From Lunularia cruciata (taxonomy: Eukaryota; Streptophyta; Marchantiopsida; Lunulariales; Lunulariaceae), in contig OX419755.1 of assembly GCA_948567375.1 (NCBI GenBank), forward strand, positions 5,089,001-5,153,000: 64,000 nucleotides of DNA. The letters are read 5' to 3'. The translations under genes were made by a program, and so were the position numbers. The notes below the pieces were generated by a model. The model did no database searches, had not been told where the DNA came from, and worked only from the letters and a program-made list of their open reading frames with translations. Positions 12,727-23,314 of the stretch are shown here, in pieces. Every line of letters begins with the position of its first letter. The stretch's first letter is position 1.

Positions 12727-12727
12727 A

Positions 12728-13137
12728 TGTAAAAGACCAAGATCAAGGAGAGAAATAGGAGATTGGAAGCTCACATTGGGATACTTGAATGTGAAAACTC
12801 CGAATGCCTAGCATAAGCTTCAGCTCTTGTATTTATAGGGATCATATAAGGCTCTTGAGAAGCTTCTCAAGAAGCTTCCTTGAGTTGCTTCCTTGGAGTG
12901 CAAGCCAAGTTAATTGGGAAGCTTCCCAAGAAGCTTCCTTCTACAAACCAATTACTTGGCATGTGAGTTAAGCTAGTTAGAAGCTTCTAGAAGTTACCTA
13001 CTTGGAGTGCAAGTTAAGCTAGCCGGTAAGCTTCCTAAGAAGCTTTCTAGATACTTCTAGAATATTCTAGGCTAATTTGTCTTATTTGCTACTTTGTTAG
13101 CCCTACCAACTTCATCATTATAATCCATATTGTTATA
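12728..13137 (-). repeat. A1 5' LTR
   Basis: A 410-bp LTR. In sense it carries a dense run of GAAGCTTC/TTCTAGAA palindromes, then a TATAAAT box (printed ATTTATA, 12831-12837), then the R/U5 end TTTTACA. The outer terminal base pair is mutated (printed TGTTATA). This LTR keeps its TATA box while the 3' LTR has lost it. Confidence 0.92.
12979..12993. promoter_or_regulatory. Three-unit heat-shock-element match in A1 5' LTR
   Basis: AGAAGCTTCTAGAAG fits nGAAnnTTCnnGAA. It lies about 140 bp upstream (sense) of the TATA box at 12831-12837, a plausible promoter-proximal place. Confidence 0.5.
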
Positions 13138-13439
13138 ATGTATGCAAAGGTGGTACCTTCACCCATCTTGGCATCATTTTTGCAAGATCTCCCAACCAAT
13201 CCAAATTTTGAACCAAATCCTTGAAAACCAAGGAAAGATGCAAGTTGGTAGAAACCAAAGCTCAACAAATGGCAAAGATATAAAAGCTCAGAGTCAAAGT
13301 AAAGGTAGAAAAGAAACTGAGTTGTGAGAAGATGAAATAAAAAAATAGAGAAGCTCTGCATCAAAAAAATCAGCCAATCAAGGTACTTCCACCCCATGAT
13401 CATAGAATCAACTAGGTTAGGAAAAACACCAAATGAAAT

Positions 13440-15210
13440 GAAAATTATAATGAAGATGTTTAATGGGATAAATTGTATGTTTATGGAGATGCCATAGATG
13501 ATGTAGGTAATGCTTATGTTGTTATTTTCACGATATTTATGGTGTTGAATTTAGATTGATCAAACATTGGAGTGGTATGTTAGTAGTCATAGGTATTTTG
13601 GTAGTTATTCACATACCACTTGTTGGTGGTCTGATTTCATTAGGACTACTTATCAAATGGTGGGACCCACCATCACTTGCACCATTTGCACCATAGGATG
13701 TACCATCAATGGCATTGTTAAAGTTGGAGACCTAGGTTGAGATTAGGAGTATACCTTTGAAGTGCAACTCCAAAGAGCTCATTTCTTTGATGTTGAGCCT
13801 TGACTTCTTGACTATGGTGGACAAAGGCCAATGAATGTCACATGGCGTTTGTTAGTTAGAGTGGGTGTGGCAATGCACGATTATTAGCAGAGTGTTGAGT
13901 GAATGAAAAATATTAATATATTTGAGTGTGATTCAAGTTGAAGAAGAATTGATTACATCAAAGAAGTGAGAGTTAAAGGAAATTAGATGCAAGAACTGAG
14001 GATGTTGGTAATATCTCCAAACTTGGTTGATCGTTGGTACCTCAATTGTGATTCAAATTTCCTTGAGAGTGATTGTGTGCATAAGCTCTATGTGAATTGA
14101 TGTAGATTTGGCAATGGGGCAAACGGTGTACAAAAGCACTGGCAAATGTTTGAGAATAGAGCCAATTTCACATAGTAGTGTCAATTTGAGCCCAAGAGGT
14201 GAAATCAAGGCTTATTTGGTGCTAATTGAGCTTGAAGTTCAAAATTGAAGGTGGAGTTAGGAACTCATCCCCTTGAATTAGGGATTTTGATATCCCATTC
14301 CTTCTAATTTGGCTTAAATGGAGATTTAGCGGAGGATTTGATGGTCAGCTAACTATAAAGGAGCTACTTCAGATTTAGTGGAGGCGTTATATGAGATTTA
14401 CGTTAGATTTTGGCTCAAGTTGGGTGAAGCTTGGCCAAATTTGGAGAGGGTTTGAATTGACAAGAAGAAAGGTCTCATTTGGCTGAATTTTAGATTTGGT
14501 TGAGGAGTTGTATTAGATTTACGTTAGATTTTGGCTTGAGTTGGGTGAAGGTTGGCTTGATTTGGAAAGGGTTTGCATTGGCAAGAAGAAATACCTCATT
14601 TGGTTGATTTAAGAAGTTTTGAGCCATAGGTTGTGTGCTATGAGAGGCTATGAAGGCCCAACAAGCCAACTTGTTGGCGTGATGTTAGCTAGTTTAGATG
14701 AGTTTTATTGGTCATTGTTTGGCAAAATTTGCTCACCTTTCTAGATTGTACACAATAAGGTTTGAACCCTAGATCTTTGGTTTTTAGATTGGTACCCTAG
14801 CCAATTGGTACACCTTCACTTGTCATCCTAATGATTGTTCCTTTGATATTTATACACATGTAGCTTGGCTAGGAGATGCAGTTTGATCTCATTCTTTGTG
14901 ATCTTGGTAGCTTAGGAAGTAGGTAAATACTCCAATTATGTCAAATATCAAATGGCGGCAGAGTCAATCTTGTGTTGATTTATGAGATGGAATATTTTTT
15001 TAGACTTCTTGTGATTGGACCCCCTCCATTCTCTACTTCATGTCTATGCACCATGTTTGTGTGAGGTGCCTTGACTTAAGAGCATTAGTGCTCTAATGTG
15101 CTATCATTAGTGAGGTTGGAGTGATGACCAATCAATCTACCTATATTTCTCTTCAATAAGGCAAGAAGTGATGACATATAGACTATGAGAGTGTGTGTTG
15201 TAATAGCAAG
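13440..15210 (+). mobile_element. Family C copy C1, left part (LTR and leader)
   Basis: This is homologous to the C2 LTR and leader (about 38960-40640). Shared landmarks include CACCATTTGCACCAT, the GTTAGCTAGTTTAG-like block, the tRNA-like segment, and GAGGCAAGAAGTGATGAC just before the B1 insertion point. Its continuation lies at 35453-36545, after B1. The left boundary is only approximate. No start of gag is present in this part. C1 shows heavy substitution relative to C2, so both are old. Confidence 0.8.
14745..14825 (-). other. tRNA-like segment in the C1 LTR
   Basis: On the minus strand an A-box-like TACCAATTGGCTAGGG (14795-14810) is followed about 35 nt later by a near-consensus B box, GGGTTCAAACC (14759-14769). 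The spacing fits an internal pol III promoter of a tRNA or tRNA-derived SINE. The same segment occurs in C2 (40174-40229), so it belongs to the family C LTR. I could not fold a convincing full cloverleaf, and no terminator run of T follows. Confidence 0.5.
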
Positions 15211-15797
15211 TGTAATACATTGGGGACAAGAGAACTCTCAAGAGAGATACAAGAGAGAAAACACAAACTTCACACTCAAGACTTTGATGCCCCAAAGGAG
15301 TACCTTCTTTTTATTATACAGCAAAGAGGATCCACTCAAAGGAAGTGCCACCTTAGGATCAAAAACAAGGATTGGTGACATGTCAACAAGGTGTACTCTT
15401 TGATTAGTTGCTTATATGGGTGATGTGTTGGTCTTTTTCCTATCTAGTTGGTCAAATAGATTTGACCAAAGGGAATCTTTAGAGAATCTTCTTGTAGAAA
15501 GTTCAAAATCATGTGATTGAGGTACCATTGGAAATGAGCTGCTATTGAGATGAACCATGGGGAGGAGAAGGTAAGCCTTTTCTACTTGTGGGGGACCCAT
15601 TTTATTTTCAAGGCCTAATTCATCCATTTAGGCCTCCAAAATTTACTTTGAAGTTTTCAAGCTATTTTTTACTTTTGCCCTATTAGTAAAAGTACTCTTT
15701 TGGTGACACTTATATCTGATCTACCTAGCCCATCATATACAACATCCTTCAAGATGTTACCAAGTCAATTTTCACCTATAGATAATATGGTTTTACA
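15211..15797 (-). repeat. B1 3' LTR
   Basis: A 587-bp LTR with printed ends TGTAATAC and TTTTACA. It aligns with 34884-35452 and, reversed, with the solo LTR 6744-7485. A purine-rich tract (sense AAAAAGGAGAGG, printed near 15801-15815) lies directly inside it and fits the polypurine tract. Confidence 0.9.
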
Positions 15798-18332
15798 GAC
15801 CTCTCCTTTTTAAGACACAATGTCCTCATTGTAAAACTGTTGCTCCAAAGATTGAACTAACATAGGTGTGTTGGTCAAGTTGGTTGTTGGCTCCCATGTT
15901 GCCTCATATAGTGGGTACCTTTTTCAATGTACAAGGTATTCCACACATGGATGGCAAGTATACCGGATGCATTTTTGTAGAATGCATTTGATTTCATATT
16001 CCTTCGTATCATCAATGAGGGTTGAGCAAGGTGGACTTTCTTGGATGGAAGAGAAGGGAGGAGTCAAGGTGCATATCTTTGTAGTAAAAAAACATGGAAG
16101 ATTGGATGGATATTTATGTGTGGCGGTAGCTTGAGGTGGTAGGCCATTGCGTTGATTTGACAAAGAATGGAGAAAGGTCCAATAAAACAAGATTTGAGCT
16201 TGTGAGGGCCAACTACCATGAGGTTGGTGGTTGATAGCTAGACTTGATCTCCAACATTGAACTCCATGTGTTAGCAATGTGCATCTATATATTGCTTTTG
16301 TCAATTTCAGGCAATTTCCAACCTGTGCTTGGCATTCTCCACCCTTGTTGGATTTTAGAAAAAAACAAGTGTTGATAGCATCAACCTTGGTAGCCACCTG
16401 ATGGACCTTCATCAAGCTTGAAGTTTTGAAAGGATGCTCACCATACATGAGGAAGAATGGCGTGACCTATGTGGAAGCATTTACTAAATTGTTGTAAGCA
16501 AATTCTACCAATGGAAATAAGGTGTCCCACCTCTCCTACTCATCTAAGGTAAAGCTCTAGAGCATGTCCTCAATAGTGTGATTTTCCCTCTCTATTTGTC
16601 CATCAATATGTGGATGGTAAGCTATAGATATGGCCAATTTGGTTTTGAAGATACCAAAGAGTGTTCTCCAAAACAAATTAGTGAATTGAGTGCCTCTATT
16701 TGTGGTGAGCACTCAAGACCGGCCGTGGTGAGAGAAAATTGCATTTAAGTACAATTGAGCTAGTTGCTTGGTGATAGGCCACACATAAATCATTTTGTTG
16801 AGTCAGTCAGCAAAGACTACAATGGAATCAAATCCTAAGGTGGTCTTGGGTAACTCACAAACCAGATCCATGCTTAATTGTTCCTAACATTGTGTAGGAG
16901 TGTGGAGGGATTGAAGGAGTCTTGTGGGAGCTTGATTAGAAACTATTTTTTGTTGATAGAGTAGGAAACTCCAAACATATTCCATCACATTATTGCTCAT
17001 CTTGGGCCAATAATAATGGTGTTTGACTACATCTAAGGTCTTGTCCATTCCAATGTAACATGCAATGGCAAAATCATGACATTCTACAAGGATGGTAGTT
17101 CTTAGATCTATGGCATTTAGGATCCATAAGTTACCATCACTAAAGGTGAGTCCTTGGGTGTTGGTGATGCTTTTGGATGATTGAGCAACTACAATTTGTG
17201 GATCAATTTTTTTTTAAACAAGAATCCTTGGCCATAATTCAGGCTCATCTTGACTTCCACCACTAGATTGTTTGTCATTGGTATCCAAGTGAATACATCT
17301 ACAAGCTACTTCTTGCCTTCTACATATATTATCATGTTGATTATCATGTTGAATTATTGTCTCCACTCTGCTCACCAAATCTATTGACGAGAAAGATCTT
17401 TATGTATCTCAAGGTAGACTAGAGGTTTGTGGTCCATCTCTACCACAAATGCCTTCTCACCAAGATAGTGCTTCTAATGCTTGGTTGCAAGGACAATATC
17501 CAACTCTTCTTATTCAATGGTATGATAGTTACATTCTGTTGGTAATAACTTACAAGAGAAATACCATCCGTCCTACCATTCTTGTTATAGGACTGCTCCC
17601 ATTGCTATGCTTGATGCATTTGTAGCCATCTTGATAACACGTTTTGGGTCATACCATTTCAAAATTGGTACATATAGTAATGTCTCTTGAAAGGCCAATT
17701 CCTTTGTGGTTCCCCACATCCACTTCTTCTTCCTGCCCAATAGTGTTGTTAGAGGCTTTGCAATCTTAGAGAAGTCCTTGACAAATTGATGATAAAACTA
17801 CACCAATCCCAAGAAACTCTTGAGTTGAGTCTGATCTTCTTGAGCAATCCATTTTTAATGACCTCTGTTTTATCTATTAGCACTTGGATACCTTATGCAC
17901 TTACTCTATGCCCTAAGTAGTCTACTTCAAATTTACCAAACTCACACTTTGAGATTTTGATTCTATTAGAGAATCTAGAGGACTTATCATAGATATTGCT
18001 TGTGCTCTATCATCATCTTATTGTAGACTAAGATGTCATCAAGGAAAATGATAACAAATTTTTCCAAGTATGGATGAAATATGTCATTCATCAAACTCAT
18101 GAAAGTGTCTGGAGCATTGGTGAGGAAAAACGGTATCACCAAGTACTCAAAGTGACCATACCTTGTTTGAAAGGCCATTTTGTGTATATCTTCCTCTACA
18201 ATCCTGATTTGGTTGTAAACACTCCACATATCAAGTTTGGTGAAGTGCCTTTCCCCATTGAGTTGATCAAACAAGTCATCCATGCAAGATAATGGGTATT
18301 TATTCTTCACTATTTGTTGATCCAGTCCCCGA
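15798..18332 (-). pseudogene. B1 pol, 3' half (RT, RNase H, integrase, chromodomain)
   Basis: The RT segment at 18310-17987 is open for 107 codons and reads MDDLFDQLNGERHFTKLDM through FLDDILVYN (the catalytic FLDD box, one variant of YxDD). RNase H text follows at about 17760-17390, and integrase remnants run from about 17160 to 16500. A chromodomain lies near the end (about 15990-15828): EYLVH, stop, KRYPLYEATWEP, where a TGG-to-TGA change replaces the Trp. The chromodomain places family B among chromoviruses. RT is cut at 18332 by the 3-kb insertion and its N-terminal part resumes at 21338. Confidence 0.85.
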
Positions 18333-19254
18333 TGTCACAAGGAATGTTTGGTCTTGAGGGTGCTCCGGGCACATGGCTACTTGTGCTCAGTTTGTCCCTA
18401 TTGTCTTTCTTTAGGATTTTCCCGTTGTCACGGGGTGGTTGGTCTTGAGATTGCACTGGCACCTGGCTGCTTGTGATTAGATGGCTCTGTTTATCAATGG
18501 CTCACACCTTGCTTTTCAAGGTCCTATTCTTGCACTCTTGTTTGGTCAGCAGTCCTCTCTTTGTGGTTTCCCAAGTTGGGCTTGTCCAAAATTATTATTT
18601 GTCCAAGTTCACTAGCTAATGTTCAAGTTAGCTGGAGATGGCTTATATTTACCGGGGCAACAGTGAACTTTGTCTGACAAGTCCTAACCCTTAAGCCAGT
18701 TTCAGATCAACATGATCAAATAGTGGGAAGGATCTCCCTATGTAGTATGACTGGAAGCTCCTAGAATAGAGTCATCCTTGACACTTTCACAGATTGAAAT
18801 ATTCAAATTTAACCATGGAGAACCACAAATACACCACAACATTAGCCTTGGAATTTACAACATTGGGGAGAAATACCCAACTCTAGACCAAACAGGGATC
18901 ACCTAGTTCCAGCTATCCAAGCACATCAAAAGACAGATTCAACCAAGTTCCATTCCCTATCTCTTACAGTCTGTTGCCTTCTTTTCTTGTTGCAGCTGTC
19001 TCATGACCCACCTCAGGTCCTCCCTCTGTCCGGTCTTTCCTTTGTGAGTTCTCCTCTATCCAGCATCTCCTTCAAAAGTTCTCCTCTGCCAACACTCCCC
19101 GCAGCCAACACTCTTCACAGCAAAACCCACAGCAAACTCTCATTTGAATGACTCTCCTCTATCCAGCCTCTCCTTCATGAGCTCTCCCCTATCAACACTC
19201 ATTCTTGCAAACTCTCCCTCAAAAATTCACTTCCCTATCACACCTTGCTCTTTT

Positions 19255-19590
19255 GAAAACCCTCAAAAGAACCTCACCACTGTCAACATTCATAGCATAT
19301 ACTCTCTTCCTTTGAGAATTCAACCTCTTGTCTCAGCTGCTCTTCTGAAAACCCTCAAAGAAACCCCACTTCTGTCAACACGCACAGCATATACTCTCTT
19401 CATTCAAAAATTCAACCTCTTGTCTGAGCTGCTCTTCTGAAAACCCTCAATGAAATCTCACTTCTGTCAACACGCACAGCATATACTCTCTTTCATTCAA
19501 AAATTCAACCTCTTGTCTCAACTGCTCTTTTGAGAACCCTCACAGGAACCTCACTTTTATCAACACTCACGCAGCCAACACTAGCATATA
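19255..19590. repeat. Tandem repeat, about 91-bp unit, 3.5 copies
   Basis: Units start near 19257, 19348, 19439 and 19531 with AAACCCTCAAAGAAACC-like text and contain CACAGCATATACTCTCTTC and TTCAACCTCTTGTCT. The plus frame 19144-19440 is open across it only because the unit lacks stops; I do not call it a gene. Confidence 0.88.
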
Positions 19591-19904
19591 CTTGAAATTT
19601 CATCTCCTGTCCAAGGCCAAGTTCCTCCTCTTGAAATCCTTCTCCAGCCTCTATGTGGGACCAAACCAAACCTAATTCAAATCTTCTCCCTCTCTTCTCA
19701 CTATCACTCACAAAGCTGAACAGAAAACCCTTGGAAATCTCCTTGCTCTCCTTCCTACTCCTATTCAATGCAAGGCAAACCTAGGTCAAAAACCCTCATG
19801 TCACCTTTTATTGCTCAAAGAAAAGCAAAATCCTTTGAAAATCTCCCTTTATTCTCCCTCTTAGCCAAGGCCTCCAAAAGCATTTTCTACTCTTTCCCTG
19901 GTCT

Positions 19905-20830
19905 TGTCATTGCCCAAAGCCAGCCCTTGAAATTTCTCCTTCCTTCCTATCCTATCACAGGCCATGATAAGCCTTCAAAAATTTCCCCTTTACTCTCTTC
20001 CTACAGTTCAAATCAAGCCAAACCCTCCTGACATTTCTCTCCTTGCTCCTGCACAGCCAAAGCTAGCCCTCAAAATTTCCCCTTCCTTCCTGTCCTATCA
20101 CAAGCCATGACAAGCATTCAAAAATTTCCCCTTTACTCTCTTCCTACAGTTCAGAGCAAGCCAAACCCTCCCAACATTTCTCTCCTTGCTCCTTTACAGC
20201 CAAAGCCAGCTCTCAAAATTTCCCCTTCCTTCTTGTCCTATCACAAGCCATGACGAGCCTCCAAAAATTTCCCCTTTACTCTCTTCCTACAGCTCAGATC
20301 AAGCCAAACCCTCCTGATATTTCTCTCCTTGCTCCTGCACAGCCAAAGCCAACCCTCAAAATTTCCCCTTCCTTCCTATCCTGTCACATGCCATGACAAG
20401 CCTTCAAAAATTTCCCCTTTACTCTCTTCCTACAGTTCAGATCAAGCCAAACCCTCTTGACATTTCTCTCCTTGCTCCTTCACAGCCAAAGCCAGCCCTT
20501 GAAATTTCCCCTTCCTTCTTGTCTTGTCATAGGCCATGACAAGCCTTCAAAATTTTCCCCTTTACTCTCTTCCTACAGTTAAGATCAAGCCAAACCCTCC
20601 CAACATTTCTCTCCTTGCTCCTACACAGCCAAAGCCAACCCTCAAAAATCTCCTTCCTGCCTATCCTATCACAGGCCATGACAAGCCTTTGAAGATTTCC
20701 CCTTTACTCTCTTCCTACATTTCAGATCAAGCCAAACCCTCCCGACATTTCTCTCCTTGCTCCTGCATAGCCAAAGCCAGCCCTCGGAAATCTCCTTCCT
20801 TCCTGTCCTGTCACAACCAAAAGGCCTTTC
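19905..20830. repeat. Tandem repeat, 143-bp unit, about 6.5 copies
   Basis: GCCATGACAAGCC-like text recurs at 19961, 20104, 20247, 20390, 20533 and 20675, an almost constant 143-bp period. Each unit contains TTTCCCCTTTACTCTCTTCC and AGCCAAAGCCAGCCCTC. Copies are roughly 90 percent alike by eye. The sequence is strongly pyrimidine-rich on this strand. Confidence 0.92.
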
Positions 20831-21337
20831 CTCTTGAACCTTCCCTTTCTGCCCAAAACCTATCACTCCTCTGTCACTTACTTGTCACCTCTCCTGTAGG
20901 AAAAAATATCCCCCCTTTGTCCCCTGTCTATCCCAACCTTCTCAAAGGCCTTCTTTGAGAATTCCCTTCACAGATCAAGCACTCCTCAACCAACATTTTA
21001 GGAAATTCCCAAAAAAAGTTCTTTTGCTCAAAGTGCCCCAAATAAACTCTTGAGATCCTTTTGCTCAAAAACACTAAATGAAATACTCACATAATACTTA
21101 TTTGCTCAAATGGCACCAGATGAAATATTGCCTGAAGATTTATTTGCTCAAATGACACTAAATAAATATTCTCGAGATTCTAGTTCCATAAACAAGTCAT
21201 GTGTCGATGTATCACAAAGTTAAGCTCCGAGTGTTTTGTAACACAAAGAAACTCTTGAGCTTAGGTAGCACAAAGGGAAACTCTAGAGCTCACCAAATGG
21301 CACCAATTCTCCGTGAATCATTTTCCCAATGGCACCA

Positions 21338-22437
21338 GTAGTCAATGCACATGCACATTGTTCCGTCCTTCTTCACAAACAATACAGGAGCCCCATATGG
21401 TGATATGTTAGGTTGGATAAACCCCTTCTATAAAATATCCTCAATTTGAGCCTTACACTCCTCCAATTCATGAGGTGATAGTCAATATGGGGCCTTACAC
21501 AGAGGTAACTTTCTAAGAATTATCTCAATTTTATGATCTACTCTCCTTTTTGGTGGTAAACCCATGGGTAATTCATCCAAAAAGACACCTTGAAACTCAT
21601 TGACCACATCTTTCAATTTCTCAAGAATTTTTCTATTATGTTGAGCACTCTAGACTTCTTTTAAGAGACCCATGAAACATCTATTTGTCTTACCAATAGA
21701 TGTGGTTCCTATGACATAGAGAGATATCTCCTGCCTTTTTGATCTTTCTTTCACTCCCAAGATCTTCCATTGACTATTCTTACTACTTTCTTTCTCCAAT
21801 CCACCATGGAGTTGTAATGTTCCATCCACAATATGCCTAAGATTGCATCATAACAAGCTAACTATATCACCCGCCACTCAATTGCTTTTGATACTCTCCT
21901 ACATAGAGTACTACCTTTCTAAGTAATGACTCAATCCTCTTTGTTGACCATTAGGCAACTCTACTTCATCATTCTCATCCTTCTCTAGTTCTATCTCCAA
22001 CTTTATTGCAACCAAAATAAGAAATTCTCTATTGCTCTAGAGTTTATCAAAATTCTCACCGGATTGCCTTCTAGGATACCATTTATGACAATTAATTGTA
22101 TGTTTGTCTTTCTCCACCTTTGCACACTTTTCCTTTTGCTTCCTTAGCTTACACTCTTCTTCACCGAGCCAGTAAGACCGTGAGGTTCACTTTTTGGTGA
22201 TCTTTGTTTTCCAATAGGATTTCAGCATCCTTCTCTTTGATTCATCTCTCCATGTGATTCAAAGGTTGCTTGTATTAAGGAAAAGGGCCTCTAAGGTTAT
22301 GAGCATGGCAATTGATAGCTATGTGCCCAATTTGGCCATAATTTTAGTAGAATCATTGTTCTACTTGAGCTCCTTCTTCTTGTGGAACTCCTTCTCTTCT
22401 TTCTTTGATCCGTCCTCGTTCTCCTTGGAGGGGTCTT
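21338..22437 (-). pseudogene. B1 gag end, protease and RT N-terminus
   Basis: In sense this runs from a degenerate zinc knuckle (QIGHIAINCH, near 22340-22300) through a decayed protease region to the start of RT at about 21480-21338, where [18 protein letters not shown] is readable before the 3-kb insertion. The block is interrupted at 22437 by A3 and its upstream gag continues at 33423. Stops are frequent. Confidence 0.75.
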
Positions 22438-22582
22438 TGTAACAATATGGAGTTTAGCAACAAAGTTAGTTAGGGCTAATGAAGTAGCCAATAGGACAAA
22501 TTAGCCTAGAAAATTCCAAAAATATCTAGGAAGCTTCTTGGGAAGCTTCCAATTATCTTAGCTTGGATGCCAAGTAAGTGGC

Positions 22583-22611
22583 TTCTAGAAGAAAGCTTCT
22601 TGAGAAGCTTC
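22583..22611. promoter_or_regulatory. Cluster of heat-shock-type GAA/TTC modules upstream of the A3 TATA box
   Basis: TTCTAGAA (22583-22590) and GAAGCTTC (22604-22611), with further GAAGCTTC copies near 22535, 22546 and 22665, lie within about 150 bp upstream of TATAAAT (22691). The arrangement is like heat-activated plant LTR promoters. Activity is inferred. Confidence 0.45.
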
Positions 22612-22690
22612 TCTGTTAAATTGGCTTACACTCCAAGAAAGTGGCTTAAGGAAACTTCTTGAGAAGCTTCTCAAAGCCTTGTATAATCCC

Positions 22691-22697
22691 TATAAAT
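22691..22697 (+). promoter_or_regulatory. A3 LTR TATA box
   Basis: CCTATAAATG fits a plant TATA box at a suitable place in the LTR. The 3' LTR has TATAAATA at 33307-33314 in the same place. Confidence 0.65.
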
Positions 22698-22792
22698 GCC
22701 AAAGGAAAGATCATGCTAGGCATTTGGAGTTTTCTACACTCATGTGATCTTCCATTCTCTTATTTCTCTCCTCAGTCTTGGATCTTTTACAT

Positions 22793-22804
22793 TGGTATTA
22801 GAGC
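22793..22804 (+). other. A3 primer-binding site (tRNA-iMet)
   Basis: TGGTATTAGAGC lies directly after the LTR end and has one mismatch from the initiator-Met primer site. Confidence 0.9.
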
Positions 22805-22902
22805 AAGAATGGGATGGATAGAATTTATGGACCACCAAATCCATTTCCACCAAACCATTAGGATTTTTTTGTTCAAGTACTACCCAAGCATCACTTCACA
22901 TA

Positions 22903-23314
22903 TGTAAAAGACCAAATTCGAGGAGAGAAATATGAGAATGGAAACTCACATTAGGACACTTGAATGAGAGAAAACTCCAAATGTCTAGCATGAACTTTGG
23001 CTTTGGTATTTATGGGTAGCATACAAGGCCCTTGAGAAGCTTCTCAAGAAGCTTCCTCAAGCCGCTTTCTTAGAGTGCAAGCCAAGTTAACTAGGAAGCT
23101 TCTCAAGAAACTTCCTTCTAGAAGTTGCCTACTTGGCGTGCAAGCTAAGCTAGTTGGAAGCTTCTAGAAGCTACTTACTTGAGGTGCAAGCTAAGCTAGC
23201 CGAGAAACTTCCCAAGAAGCTTCCTAGATACTTTTGGAATATTCTAGGCTAATTCATCTTATGTGCTACTTTGTGAGCCCAACTAACTTCGTCGCTAAAC
23301 TCCATATTGTTACA
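22903..23314 (-). repeat. A2 3' LTR
   Basis: A 412-bp LTR, printed ends TGTAAAAGACC and CCATATTGTTACA. A C/G tract (printed CCCCCGCCG, 23320-23328) inside it is the polypurine tract. The TATA site reads CATAAATA in sense, a one-base change. Confidence 0.94.
23156..23171. promoter_or_regulatory. Perfect three-unit heat-shock-element match in A2 3' LTR
   Basis: GGAAGCTTCTAGAAGC fits nGAAnnTTCnnGAAn. A second short unit TTCTAGAA lies near 23115 and GAATATTC at 23237-23244. Confidence 0.5.

Larger units (their letters stand above)
6707..13137 (-). mobile_element. Family A Ty3/gypsy chromovirus, copy A1
   Basis: A full-length but dead LTR retrotransposon. Both ends lie next to the same 5-bp target duplication, ATGTA (6702-6706 and 13138-13142). 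The 5' LTR is at 12728-13137 and the 3' LTR at 6707-7860, the latter enlarged by a nested solo LTR. The LTR reads TGTAACAATATGG...TTTTACA in sense, with the outer 5' end mutated to TATAACA. A primer-binding site for initiator-Met tRNA lies directly inside the 5' LTR and a C/G-rich polypurine tract (printed CCCCC near 7866) beside the 3' LTR. The gag-pol region is riddled with stops. Without the insert the element is about 5.7 kb, normal for a compact chromovirus. Confidence 0.93.
5642..13327 (+). pseudogene. Unrecognised broken ORF split by a retrotransposon
   Basis: Open segments at 5642-5956 and 6290-6496 are separated by stops. A further readable stretch runs to 6706, exactly where element A1 begins. 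After A1, the frame resumes at 13138 (one copy of the ATGTA target duplication) and stays open to 13327. Joined across the insertion, roughly 60 residues on the right side follow the left side without a stop at the junction, so this was one ORF before A1 landed. The text is Ser/Glu-rich early (for example RVSSGSSIGIGGDS) and Lys/Gln-rich at the end. I recognise no domain. It could be a decayed host gene or another transposon's ORF. The product is unknown. Confidence 0.4.
18333..21337. mobile_element. 3-kb repeat-rich insertion in B1 RT, LTR-like
   Basis: B1 RT text stops at CCAGTCCCCG (18322-18331) and resumes with GTAGTCAATGCAC (21338 on). The intervening 3.0 kb is therefore an insertion. 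It starts TGTCACAAGG and has no coding potential, just tandem arrays and short repeats. Its right end is near GGCA/CCA (21334-21337). A clear target duplication is not visible (CCCGA versus ACCAG), so the exact end is uncertain. It could be a large solo LTR or a non-autonomous element. TGTCAC-GG-TG-TTGGTCTTGAG occurs twice at its left end (18333 and 18424). Confidence 0.7.
22438..22791 (+). repeat. A3 5' LTR
   Basis: A 354-bp LTR. It contains AAGCTT palindromes at about 22531-22675, then a TATA box (TATAAAT, 22691-22697), and ends CTTTTACA. The polypurine-side partner LTR begins at 33054. Confidence 0.95.

Noticed and set aside
22792..22902. A separate short non-autonomous element made of one plus LTR and a minus LTR facing each other
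   Set aside because: The target duplications GTCTT and ACATA show instead that A2 is nested in A3. The facing LTRs belong to two elements.
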